From an uncultured Erythrobacter sp. (GTDB lineage: Bacteria > Pseudomonadota > Alphaproteobacteria > Sphingomonadales > Sphingomonadaceae), in contig CANLAD010000001.1 in the NCBI GenBank assembly GCA_947488755.1, forward strand, positions 1,006,247 to 1,070,246: DNA of 64,000 nucleotides, read 5' to 3'. Position 1 is the first letter of the stretch; the number at the start of each line of letters is the position of its first letter. The notes under the pieces are model-generated. The model was given only the letters and a program-made list of their open reading frames with translations, did not search any database and was not told where the DNA came from. The position numbers were made by a program, and so were the translations under genes. Of the stretch, positions 52,872-61,133 are shown one piece after another.

Positions 52872-54106
52872 CGAGACACTACGGCTTGACCGAGGGGGCG
52901 GTAAGGTGTCGATCGGCGAGCGAAATAAGTGCTGAGCGCCAACAAGACTGGGAGCACCCACACGCGCGAATACATATGCGGGATCGAGAACGTGTAGACG
53001 TTGAAGACAACGACGACGGACAAGATCATCGCTCCTTCGGCCCTACTTCGGGTGACCACGATGAAAGCCGCGGCGAACATGGTCAGAAGAATAATCACCA
53101 GCCCGGCGAGAGCTACGACCCCGCCCTCGTTCCAGATCAGCAGATGAAGTTCATGGACGGGGGCGCCGTGACCGCTCACCACTCTGAACTGGTCGACACC
53201 CAGACCGACAAGAATATTGTCATTGGCCATTTCCCAAGCCTCTTCGATCAAGGCAGAGCGGCCAGTGTAAGTCCCTGCCTGAGCGAGATCGCCGGTCGTC
53301 AACGCCCCCGCCACTCGGTTTTCGAAGGCCGCCGGCAGAGGAATTCCTGATGCCAGGAGCAGACCTAAAGCGACCGCTGCGACGAGTGAGGCGCGCATGA
53401 GCATCCGAAGACCCGATACCCCAAGGTAGACACCAATCGCGATCAGCGCCGCGGAAAAGCCGGTGAAGGAACCGCTCGCAAGCAGACCCCAGGCCAAAAG
53501 CACCCCGCAGAGCAGTCCGATGCCCGGCGGCATTATCCCCCGACGGACCGAGTAGAGAAGCATCGGCAGGGAAAACGCGATCATCGCCCCATTTGGATTT
53601 GGTTCGCCGGTCATCGCGCCCAAACGCCCGTTGCCGGTTAGAAAACCGTCTCCCATCAAAGCCTTCGTATCAGAGTTGTCGAAGAGCATACTGGCGGAGA
53701 TGCCGATGAGCTGCGAGACCGCGATTCCGAGCACGAACAGCGCTGGCAAGGTGCGCGTCAGCAGGACATTTTGTCCCGTGATGAGCACCGGCATGAGGAA
53801 GAAAGCGAATAAATACTGAGTTCCGACGATGAGCCAGCGATCGACACTGCCGTTGATCAACGTTGAGACCAGCAGGCCAAGAAGCATCAAACCCAGCCCG
53901 CCAAACCAGAAAATGGTGAGGTTCCCAAAAGGCTTGCTGTTGATTTCGCCGCGAAACAGCATCGCGATGAGGACTGCGGAGAGCAGGATATCGCTGAGCG
54001 TTAGATTGATCTGGCCGAACCGCAAGACGGACCATCCGCAGAAGAATACCGCGATCACGAGCATCGCCCTCGTCACGCGGTTTATCGGTCTAGTGAAGGA
54101 GTTCAC
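52868..54106 (-). CDS. O-antigen ligase/polymerase-like membrane protein (Wzy/WaaL type)
   Basis: 412 residues starting with GTG 54106. About 11 or 12 transmembrane segments; a large periplasmic loop lies near 300-335, with NDNILVGLGVDQFRVVSGHG and HELHLLIWNEGG. This resembles the Wzy_C/O-antigen ligase signature (loop with GxGxxxF, then His-x-x-x-hydrophobic). A Wzy polymerase is the likeliest role in this context. It is in an overlapping operon with the flippase. Confidence 0.82.
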   Translation of the reverse strand: MNSFTRPINRVTRAMLVIAVFFCGWSVLRFGQINLTLSDILLSAVLIAMLFRGEINSKPFGNLTIFWFGGLGLMLLGLLVSTLINGSVDRWLIVGTQYLFAFFLMPVLITGQNVLLTRTLPALFVLGIAVSQLIGISASMLFDNSDTKALMGDGFLTGNGRLGAMTGEPNPNGAMIAFSLPMLLYSVRRGIMPPGIGLLCGVLLAWGLLASGSFTGFSAALIAIGVYLGVSGLRMLMRASLVAAVALGLLLASGIPLPAAFENRVAGALTTGDLAQAGTYTGRSALIEEAWEMANDNILVGLGVDQFRVVSGHGAPVHELHLLIWNEGGVVALAGLVIILLTMFAAAFIVVTRSRAEGAMILSVVVVFNVYTFSIPHMYSRVWVLPVLLALSTYFARRSTPYRPLGQAVVSR

Positions 54107-54393
54107 GCTGCCGCTCGGCGCGGCGACGAAGGCGAGATCAGCCCGCCCGCGACCATGCGCGGTTGATAGACCGGGGAGCTCCTGTTCCGGTATGATGTGC
54201 TAATCCCCTTGTTCGCTCGTCGATCATTTTTGCCAGCCGAGCCGCGTGCGGACAACGGCTTATATGTCCAGTCCGAGGCGCATTGGGGCTATGCGAGCCT
54301 CACAGGAATTGGTCGATTGAGTATACCAAAGATACCTTGTCGCAGCGCCAGACCAGTGGGAAACTCTGTATCTGTCCACAACTGGGTAAGGCG

Positions 54394-55377
54394 ATGCCGC
54401 GACAAGATCCCCTGAAAGTAATCTTCATCGCCGGCTACGGCCGCAGCGGGACCACTTTGCTGGACATCGCGCTTGGGCAACAGAGCGGGGTGTTTGCTGC
54501 CGGTGAGATCACGGCGCTTCCTCGCCACGTCTGGAGAGAACGCGAATTTTGTGCGTGCCGCAATCAGGTCGACGCGTGCGACTTTTGGCGGCCGGTCATC
54601 GACGCATGGCATCATCACCAATCACCCGATACGCTAGACGCTCACGGTCGGCGTGCGGCCCGGTTGGAATGGTTGTTTGACCCAAGGCGCCTCTTCGCAA
54701 GCATCGTCGCTGGCAAGGAGACGCGAGCCTACCGCGAAGGCACTTCGGTGTTACTCCACGAGATAGCCGCAGCCTCTGGAGCATCGGTCATCGTAGACTC
54801 GTCGAAGCTGCCGGGCCGCGCATCCTCGCTCATGTCGATCAAGGGGATTGAAGTCTTCGTGGTGCACATGGTGCGCGACGGGCGCGGCGTCGCCTGGTCC
54901 ATGATGAAGCCATACCGGCGCTCGGTTGAAGCGGGGATTCAAAAGGAACTCAAACCCAAACCATTGTGGTATACGGCAGCCCGGTGGTTTGCAGTGAACC
55001 TCGGTACGGAACTGGTGCGTGCACGGCTCCCGCGCAAGCGGAGTATGCGCGTGCGATACGAGGATTTTGTCGCCGATCCGGAAGGCACGGTAAGGTCTAT
55101 TCTCGCTCTGGTAGGTCAGGAATACGTATCGCCGGACCACGGACCCGAAGTGATGAGGCCACAACATCAGATCGCTGGGAGCCGTCACCGCATGCAGGAC
55201 GAAATCACGATCAACAAGGACATCGGGTGGACCTCGCAGATGCCGCGATGGATGCAGAACGTGTTTACGGTTCTGACAGCCCCGCTGCTTGTAAGGTACG
55301 GTTATCTTGCATCCGTTCCAAAGAAGCAGAAACCCGAGCGGGAAAGCGATCCCCGGATTCCGAGAGAAGTTGCATGA
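54394..55377 (+). CDS. Sulfotransferase
   Basis: 327 residues from ATG 54394. The PAPS 5'-phosphosulfate loop is IAGYGRSGTTLLDIAL (about 12-27), and the 3'-phosphate site is VVHMVRDGRGVAWSM. It is a different subgroup from the first sulfotransferase: the loop lacks Lys and starts GYGRSG. A Cys pair (FCACRNQVDAC) after about residue 50 is unusual. Its stop overlaps the pectate lyase ATG (ATGA), so the two should be cotranslated. Presumed to sulfate the exopolysaccharide or its precursor. Cytosolic by the lack of a signal peptide. Confidence 0.88.
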   Translation: MPRQDPLKVIFIAGYGRSGTTLLDIALGQQSGVFAAGEITALPRHVWREREFCACRNQVDACDFWRPVIDAWHHHQSPDTLDAHGRRAARLEWLFDPRRLFASIVAGKETRAYREGTSVLLHEIAAASGASVIVDSSKLPGRASSLMSIKGIEVFVVHMVRDGRGVAWSMMKPYRRSVEAGIQKELKPKPLWYTAARWFAVNLGTELVRARLPRKRSMRVRYEDFVADPEGTVRSILALVGQEYVSPDHGPEVMRPQHQIAGSRHRMQDEITINKDIGWTSQMPRWMQNVFTVLTAPLLVRYGYLASVPKKQKPERESDPRIPREVA

Positions 55378-56747
55378 AGATGCTAATCACAGGCGCATTT
55401 CGAACAGCTTCTCTTCTCGCTCTGCTCGGGTCTAGCCTGCAGCTGACGTCCTGCGCAGACTCAGTCGAGGCAGCACCACCGGGCAATCCACAAGAGGCCC
55501 CCGGAACGCGAGCCTTCCCGGATGCAATTGGTCACGGCGCAGGCGCTGTTGGTGGTGCGCAAGGACGAATTATCTATGTGACCAACCGACGGAATTCGGG
55601 GCCGGGATCCTTGCGAAATTGTCTAGAAGCGCAAGGCGAACGGGTTTGCGTCTTCGCTGTGGGCGGCGTTTTTCGCTTCACCACAAAGCCTCCCATAGTC
55701 CGCAATCCATATCTGACCATCGCCGGGCAAACCGCGCCGGGGGGAAGCGTCGTCGTTACCCATGCTGGCGGCTCATCCGCGCGCACGCCGATCGTCATCA
55801 AGAATACTCATGACGTCATCGTTCGCCACATCAGGGTGCGGCTCGATCGCTTGAGTGGGAACCGCAAGAGCGACGATGCCTTCACCATCGAAAACAGCCG
55901 TAATGTCATAATCGATCACGTCAGCGCCAGCTGGGCAAGCGATGAACTGATCAATGGTTATGGAGACAACGACGCGATCACGATCAGCAACTCGATCTTC
56001 TCTTATGGGATTCCCCGACACGACAAGTGCGCCCTTTTGGCCAGCGACCCCAAGGGGCCTCAGCGTCTAAGCTTCATCGGTAACGTCTGCGCGCATAACG
56101 GCGACCGCAATCCCGACATCAACTTTCCGCCAGACTCCTGTGTCGAAGTCATCAACAATGTCCTTTACAATGCGCAATCCCAGTTTGCAGAAGTTTGGGA
56201 GAGCTTTGGCGGGAGTCCGGTCTCGATTGTTGGAAACACCTTCGTGGCGGGGCCGAATTCAAATAGTCGTACCCAAGGGATTGCGCGCAACACCATTGGA
56301 TCGAGCGGCACGGCGCAGATCTATCTCTGGGACAACGAATTTCGCGGCAATTTCGATCATGTGTCCAGTTCAGCCCGAACTGCGCTGGTCGAGAGTCCTC
56401 CATGCGCGATGACCATCCAGCCGCAGCAGGCTGGGCGAGCCTATGACGACGTACTCGCGAAAGCAGGTGCGTGGCCCAGGGATACAATCGATACAAAGGT
56501 TATCAGCGACATCAGAAACCGCTCGGGGAGGATCGTCAAGCAGCCCGGCCGCATATCCGCGCTACCAGGCGGCAAACCTTATTCGGATTTCGACAAGGAC
56601 GGCATGGACGACAATTGGGAGGTAAGCCACGGCGCCAACCCGCAGCTTGCCGACACGTGGGCTGATAGCAACGGCGACGGCGTGCCAAACTTCGAGAACT
56701 TCCTGTCCTATCGCGAAGACCTGCTGCTCGGGCTGAGCGATCGATGA
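55374..56747 (+). CDS. Pectate-lyase-like lipoprotein with calcium-binding-type C-terminal repeat
   Basis: 457 residues from ATG 55374. The signal peptide (about 1-27) ends with lipobox L-T-S-C, with acylated Cys about residue 27, so it is probably membrane-attached. A right-handed beta-helix of the PL1-like type follows (about 60-370), with GRIIYVTNRRNSGPGSL, TIAGQTAPGG, VIVRHIRVRLDRLSG and NVIIDHVSASWASDE; an Arg/Asp-rich ladder typical of pectate lyases is visible. Near the end, DKDGMDDNWE and DSNGDGVPNFENFL look like thrombospondin type 3/EF-hand-like calcium loops. In this locus it may trim or remodel the polymer, or degrade uronate-containing glycans. Overlaps the following glycosyltransferase by ATGA. 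Confidence 0.85.
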   Translation: MKMLITGAFRTASLLALLGSSLQLTSCADSVEAAPPGNPQEAPGTRAFPDAIGHGAGAVGGAQGRIIYVTNRRNSGPGSLRNCLEAQGERVCVFAVGGVFRFTTKPPIVRNPYLTIAGQTAPGGSVVVTHAGGSSARTPIVIKNTHDVIVRHIRVRLDRLSGNRKSDDAFTIENSRNVIIDHVSASWASDELINGYGDNDAITISNSIFSYGIPRHDKCALLASDPKGPQRLSFIGNVCAHNGDRNPDINFPPDSCVEVINNVLYNAQSQFAEVWESFGGSPVSIVGNTFVAGPNSNSRTQGIARNTIGSSGTAQIYLWDNEFRGNFDHVSSSARTALVESPPCAMTIQPQQAGRAYDDVLAKAGAWPRDTIDTKVISDIRNRSGRIVKQPGRISALPGGKPYSDFDKDGMDDNWEVSHGANPQLADTWADSNGDGVPNFENFLSYREDLLLGLSDR

Positions 56748-57940
56748 GCGTTGCCGGGCTTTCCGCAGGGACCGCCGCGCCGGAAAGCGTGAAGGCTCGA
56801 TCGAAGCGGGCGACGATTTGCTATCCCTTTGCCGGAGACAGCGTCGGGGGCAGTCACTTCTCGCTCCGCGGCCTGCTGGAAAATCTCGACCCTGCGCGAT
56901 ACCGCGTACTTCTCGTCCCGGAGATCCCGAACGGTAAGATTGCAGCACATTTTTCAACCTTTGAGCAGATTGCCGATCCCGGTCGATCGGGCGAAGGCTT
57001 CACGCCGGGCGAGCAATTCAGCGTGGCTAAGTATCTCAGCACTTTTGCCGGCCTCCCCCAACGCGTCCGTTTCCTACGCGAGCATGATGTGGATGTCGTT
57101 CACACGAATGATGGGCGCAGTCACGCCTCGTGGGCACTGGCCGCTCGTCTGGCGGGTGCGCAACTCGTGTGGCACCACCGCGCCGATCCGAACGCCATGG
57201 GGTTGCGCATTTTGGCACCTCTACTCGCGAGCAAAGTCCTCACTGTTTCAAGTTTCTCGCTTCCCAAGGGAAGAATCTGGAGCGCTGCCCACAAGGCAGA
57301 AGTCGTCTTCAGCCCGTTTGACACGTCAATCACTGCCGATCGCGAGCAGGCGCGTCAGCGTATTCTGGAATTTGCCGACCTACCCAAGGACGCATTGCTG
57401 CTCGGAATTTTCGGCAGCTTCGTCCCTCGCAAGCGGCCGCTCCTGTTCGTGGATCTGATCGCTGAACTTCGCTCGCGACTGGATCGTCCAGTCTATGGCC
57501 TGATGTTCGGGGAGGCGAAAGTTCCGGAGATGGACCGCAATTTGCGCGCCCATATCGAGCAGACGGGAATGGGGGACTGGGTCAGGCTCATGGGTTTCCA
57601 GACGCCGGGGCACGAGTGGATCGCCGGCTGCGACCAACTCATTGTCCCCGCGGTCGGAGAACCTCTTGGCAGAACCCTCGTCGAGGCAATGCTCGTTGGA
57701 ACACCGGTCGTCGCCACACGCTCCGGCGGAAATGGAGAAGCGCTTGCGGGCGGATGCGGCGTCCTGGTTGAGCCGGAAAGCGCGAGCTCTTTGGCAGAAG
57801 GAGTGGCCAAGGTGCTTGCAGACCCCGCCGAAACCGCGCGCATGCTGGAGCGTGCGGAAAAATCAGCACGCGAAAGGTTCGGTAAGGAACGGCATGCCGC
57901 ATCGGTAATGCGCGTCTATGACGAATTACGCCAAGGCTGA
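56744..57940 (+). CDS. Glycosyltransferase family 4 protein
   Basis: 398 residues from ATG 56744, overlapping the pectate lyase stop. N-terminal ICYPFAGDSVGGSHFSLRGLL starts the GT-B fold; later LLLGIFGSFVPRKRPLLFVDL and IVPAVGEPLGRTLVEAMLVG carry the donor-site EX7E pair. Cotranslation with a sulfotransferase and lyase is unusual. It ends 11 bp before the convergent outer-membrane protein gene. Confidence 0.9.
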   Translation: MSVAGLSAGTAAPESVKARSKRATICYPFAGDSVGGSHFSLRGLLENLDPARYRVLLVPEIPNGKIAAHFSTFEQIADPGRSGEGFTPGEQFSVAKYLSTFAGLPQRVRFLREHDVDVVHTNDGRSHASWALAARLAGAQLVWHHRADPNAMGLRILAPLLASKVLTVSSFSLPKGRIWSAAHKAEVVFSPFDTSITADREQARQRILEFADLPKDALLLGIFGSFVPRKRPLLFVDLIAELRSRLDRPVYGLMFGEAKVPEMDRNLRAHIEQTGMGDWVRLMGFQTPGHEWIAGCDQLIVPAVGEPLGRTLVEAMLVGTPVVATRSGGNGEALAGGCGVLVEPESASSLAEGVAKVLADPAETARMLERAEKSARERFGKERHAASVMRVYDELRQG

Positions 57941-57951
57941 CCGCGAACCTG

Positions 57952-59190
57952 TTAAAAGCGGAAGAACGCCGAAATCGTCGCCCGAAACCGATCGAACTCC
58001 TCCGTCGGATCATCACTCGCGCGATCAGTCGCATCAAGCTGCGCGATAAACGACACCCCTCTGCCGGTCAGAAATTCGAGCGCTATATTGGAGCCGAAAA
58101 TTCTCTCCTCGATGCCGCTGCCGATGAAGCGGTTCCGAACCCATCTTACGCCTGTTCGCGCGTACAGATTGTGCCGAACTTCCTGCTGGCCCGTCAAGGC
58201 GATGCGCGTATCGGTGCGTGCCTGAGCGCCGCGGCGGAAAGTCGCAACGTCGCCATTAAACGCCTCCAGGATAAACGCAGTCCTTCGGGTGGGAAGGTAG
58301 GTCACCGCCACGTCAACAGAGAAGCCAGTGCGGGCATCGAAGCTCACATCTTGTGGGTCGAAGCGGAACACACCCAACCGGGCCCGGCCACGAAGGCGTT
58401 CGCTTTCGACGAAATTGACCCCGATCTGACCGCCATAGGTGGTCGCATCGCGGTCGGGATCCGTTGGCGTGCCTTCCAGTCGGAAATCTCTCACGTTAGC
58501 GAAACCGGTCAGCGTGGCGTAGACCGGCCCGCTGACCCTGTACCCGACAGTCGCGCCGCCCGAGAAGGTTTCGAAATCCCGGTCATCGTCAAGCGGCGAT
58601 ACGGCATCAAGCTCGCTGTAGGCGGCTTCGAGGGTGAGCAGAAAGCGACCTCCCGTTCGGCGATAATCCGCCTCGGCGAAGACCGTGTCGATAAGCCGCG
58701 GTCCAGGCTCCGCCAAGTCGCGCGCTTCCGGGTCGCCGCGATTTTCTTTCAGCCGGGCGTAACCGGCATTGAAGTTCAATTGGTTGCCCAGACTGGGGCT
58801 ATATGCGAGCCGTCCGCTGGCTCCGTAGGTATCCGAATTCTCGCTCGTGAAATCCGCGAACCGCGAGAATTCGCCGTAGCCCTCGAACGTGAATCGCAAA
58901 TTCTGTTCGCCGAGGCGTGCGACCAATTGGGGCCTCAGGATGAATTCGACATCTTCGATTTCGGAGCCGTCTGGCTCGGCAAGGACATTATCATCATAGG
59001 CCGCATTGGCCAGGAGCTGCGGCGAAAGGCGCAGCGGACCAACGGCGATGGGATCGATCTCGTATTCAGGATCGTCTCCCGCGACTAGCGGAGCGATGGT
59101 CGTCTGCCCTACCGCGCTGGTCGGCAGTAAAGCCAGCGCGCTCAACGAGAAGGCCAGACCGGTCTTTTGCCGACCAATCACGGTGCGCAT
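57952..59190 (-). CDS. Outer membrane beta-barrel protein of the exopolysaccharide locus
   Basis: 412 residues with a signal peptide (about 1-28, ends SAVGQT). The mature chain alternates polar and hydrophobic residues in many beta-strands, e.g. FTFEGYGEFSRFADF and LNFNAGYARLKEN, and ends in FRF, the aromatic terminal residue typical for Bam-inserted barrels. The family (outer membrane beta-barrel, BBP2-like) is frequently located with polysaccharide export genes. Start overlaps the wza stop (TGATG). Possibly an export channel accessory; function not proved. Confidence 0.8.
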   Translation of the reverse strand: MRTVIGRQKTGLAFSLSALALLPTSAVGQTTIAPLVAGDDPEYEIDPIAVGPLRLSPQLLANAAYDDNVLAEPDGSEIEDVEFILRPQLVARLGEQNLRFTFEGYGEFSRFADFTSENSDTYGASGRLAYSPSLGNQLNFNAGYARLKENRGDPEARDLAEPGPRLIDTVFAEADYRRTGGRFLLTLEAAYSELDAVSPLDDDRDFETFSGGATVGYRVSGPVYATLTGFANVRDFRLEGTPTDPDRDATTYGGQIGVNFVESERLRGRARLGVFRFDPQDVSFDARTGFSVDVAVTYLPTRRTAFILEAFNGDVATFRRGAQARTDTRIALTGQQEVRHNLYARTGVRWVRNRFIGSGIEERIFGSNIALEFLTGRGVSFIAQLDATDRASDDPTEEFDRFRATISAFFRF

Positions 59191-59765
59191 CAGAACCAGC
59201 GTTCGTATACGCGGATGCGATCACCGGGCAGGATCACGCTGTCTTCGGTGGCAACGGCAGTGGTTGACCGATCTCCCGCTATGCGAGTTACCGCCACCTC
59301 ACCGGTCTTTGCCCGATATGTATATCCGCCAGCCATGGAAATTGCCGCGAAGACCGTCAAACCCTGGCGATAGGCATACTCGCCTGGCTGCCGAACTTCG
59401 CCCATGATATAGATCGGCCGAAGCTCGAGGGGTTGGACTGTGACGTTCGGGTTCTTCAGGACGTCCGCCTCGATCAATTGCGCAGCAATGGCGTTTTGCA
59501 TCTGAGCATAGGACAGGCCGGCGACCTCGATCCGGCTGATCAGAGGAAGCGAAAGGGATCCGGCTTCATCGACAATGTAATCCCCAGACAGCGTCTCTAG
59601 ATCTTGCACTGCGATGCGGACCTTGTCCCCAGGTGCAAGTTGCACCTCCGTGACGCCGACGCTTTGCAGAGGAGGAAGGTCACCCACACCCGTCGAACAT
59701 CCTCCCGTCAAAGCCATGCAGGTCGCAGCTGCAAGGACCGAAAGTTGTTTATGGAAATTTATCAT
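59190..59765 (-). CDS. Wza/GumB-type polysaccharide export lipoprotein
   Basis: 191 residues from ATG 59765. Signal peptide with lipobox A-L-T-G-G-C; acylated Cys is residue 23. The N-terminal Poly_export domain begins near LAPGDKVRIAVQDLETLSG; a SLBB domain follows with RPIYIMGEVRQPGEYAYRQG. It is at the short end of the family and lacks the C-terminal extension of E. coli Wza that makes the outer membrane helix, so it depends on another outer-membrane partner; the adjacent beta-barrel is an obvious candidate. Starts 124 bp after the aminotransferase gene ends. Confidence 0.88.
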   Translation of the reverse strand: MINFHKQLSVLAAATCMALTGGCSTGVGDLPPLQSVGVTEVQLAPGDKVRIAVQDLETLSGDYIVDEAGSLSLPLISRIEVAGLSYAQMQNAIAAQLIEADVLKNPNVTVQPLELRPIYIMGEVRQPGEYAYRQGLTVFAAISMAGGYTYRAKTGEVAVTRIAGDRSTTAVATEDSVILPGDRIRVYERWF

Positions 59766-59882
59766 GGGTAGCCCCTCTACTCTACTCAGTCTCATTTTTA
59801 TCCGTATTTTTGCCTTATGCTCTTTCGACCTTATCCCGACCACGGTCGACTTTTTACGACAGAACGACGGCGAATGAACAAC

Positions 59883-59901
59883 CCGCAGTCACTGCGGTTT
59901 T
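59883..59901. terminator. Perfect hairpin spanning the aminotransferase stop
   Basis: CCGCAG-TCA-CTGCGG (59883-59897), with TTTT directly after it on the + strand. The loop coincides with the aminotransferase stop codon on the minus strand. The T-run is on the wrong side for minus-strand transcription, so a terminator role is only possible. It may mark the break between the aminotransferase and wza transcripts. Confidence 0.3.
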
Positions 59902-61130
59902 GAATATCTACTAATGACTTCCAATAGGCAACGCCCGACGCGAGCGGTCATGGTGGGGGAAAGGGTGTGGTCTACCTGGAACATGATCGTTTCCTGCGCG
60001 AGCCGATGGGCATTGGGGAGATTTCCGTCACGTTTGACATCCAACCGGCTGAATGCGCCTTCTCGGCTCATGTCAGGGCACGAGCCGCTCCCGCAAGTAA
60101 CGCCTTCAGCCATAAGCGCGGCGATAATGTCCGAGCGCGAGACGCCGGTCGAAAGACGGCTCAAGTCGAGCCGGAGATAGGCCTTGTAGTAAGAGTGCTC
60201 CACAGCCTGCGGAAGTCGCATCTGCGAGACAGCCGGGTGCTTGCAGGCTTCTGCGAACAATGTTTGCGCATTCTCGCGACGTTGCAAAAGCCAGCCGTCC
60301 AGCTTTGCCAACTGCCGTCGCCCGATCGCCGCCTGCATCTCGGTCATCCGAAAATTGCTGCCGAACCCATCGTGCAAGTATCGAAATTCCCCTGGCGCCG
60401 AGTGTGAAGGAGCTCGCATGCGAAGCGGATCCTTGCCATGATCCTTGTAGGCGAACGCAGCGCGCCAGACTTGCTCATCGCGCATCACCAGCATGCCGCC
60501 CTCGCCGCCGGTCGACATGATCTTGTCGGTGCAAAACGAAAACGAACCTGCATCGCCGAACGACCCGACCGGGCGACCATTCCAGGTCGCGCCGTGAGCC
60601 TGGGCGCAGTCCTCGACCAGACGAATGTCGTGCGCTGAAGCAATGTCGCAGAGCCGGTCCATATCGCAGGGCTGACCGGCGAGATGAACGCATATGATGG
60701 CCCGGGTGCGCGCTCCTACCAGCCGCTCGACCGAGGATGGATCGATATTCTGGGTATCAAGCTCAACGTCGGCAAATACCGGCTGCGCGCCGACGGCCAC
60801 GACCGCGCTCGTTGTGGCAAAGAAGCTGCGTGCCGGGACGATGACTTCGTCACCGGGTCCGACCCCAAGCGCACGGAGAGCGAGCTCGAGCGAGACCGTC
60901 CCGTTGCTCAGAGCGATCGCATGCGGAACACCGACGTAACTCGCGAACTCTGCTTCGAATGAGCGGTTTTGCGATCCGTGAACCAATGCGTTGACTTTGC
61001 CCGATCGCAGAACCTCCTTGACGGCGTCGATCTCGTCCGCATCGTGCCGCGGCCAAAGCGACGGAGCTATCGCGGGCGGACTCGATTCAGTCACCTGCAA
61101 GGCGGGCTTGGCGGTGGCGATCTGCGCCAT
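59889..61130 (-). CDS. DegT/DnrJ/EryC1/StrS sugar aminotransferase
   Basis: PLP aminotransferase of 413 residues acting on nucleotide-sugar ketones. ATG 61130 follows GAGGGCTG; a TTG directly before it is less likely. Visible: ALSNGTVSLELALRALGVGPGDEV, VEDCAQAHGA with the PLP-contacting Asp, and FCTDKIMSTGGEGGML with the Schiff-base lysine (K203). It starts 4 bp after the CapD-like stop, so both are cotranscribed and probably coupled. The CapD-like enzyme would supply the 4-keto-6-deoxy sugar nucleotide that this enzyme aminates. Confidence 0.93.
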   Translation of the reverse strand: MAQIATAKPALQVTESSPPAIAPSLWPRHDADEIDAVKEVLRSGKVNALVHGSQNRSFEAEFASYVGVPHAIALSNGTVSLELALRALGVGPGDEVIVPARSFFATTSAVVAVGAQPVFADVELDTQNIDPSSVERLVGARTRAIICVHLAGQPCDMDRLCDIASAHDIRLVEDCAQAHGATWNGRPVGSFGDAGSFSFCTDKIMSTGGEGGMLVMRDEQVWRAAFAYKDHGKDPLRMRAPSHSAPGEFRYLHDGFGSNFRMTEMQAAIGRRQLAKLDGWLLQRRENAQTLFAEACKHPAVSQMRLPQAVEHSYYKAYLRLDLSRLSTGVSRSDIIAALMAEGVTCGSGSCPDMSREGAFSRLDVKRDGNLPNAHRLAQETIMFQVDHTLSPTMTARVGRCLLEVISRYSKPQ

Positions 61131-61133
61131 CAA

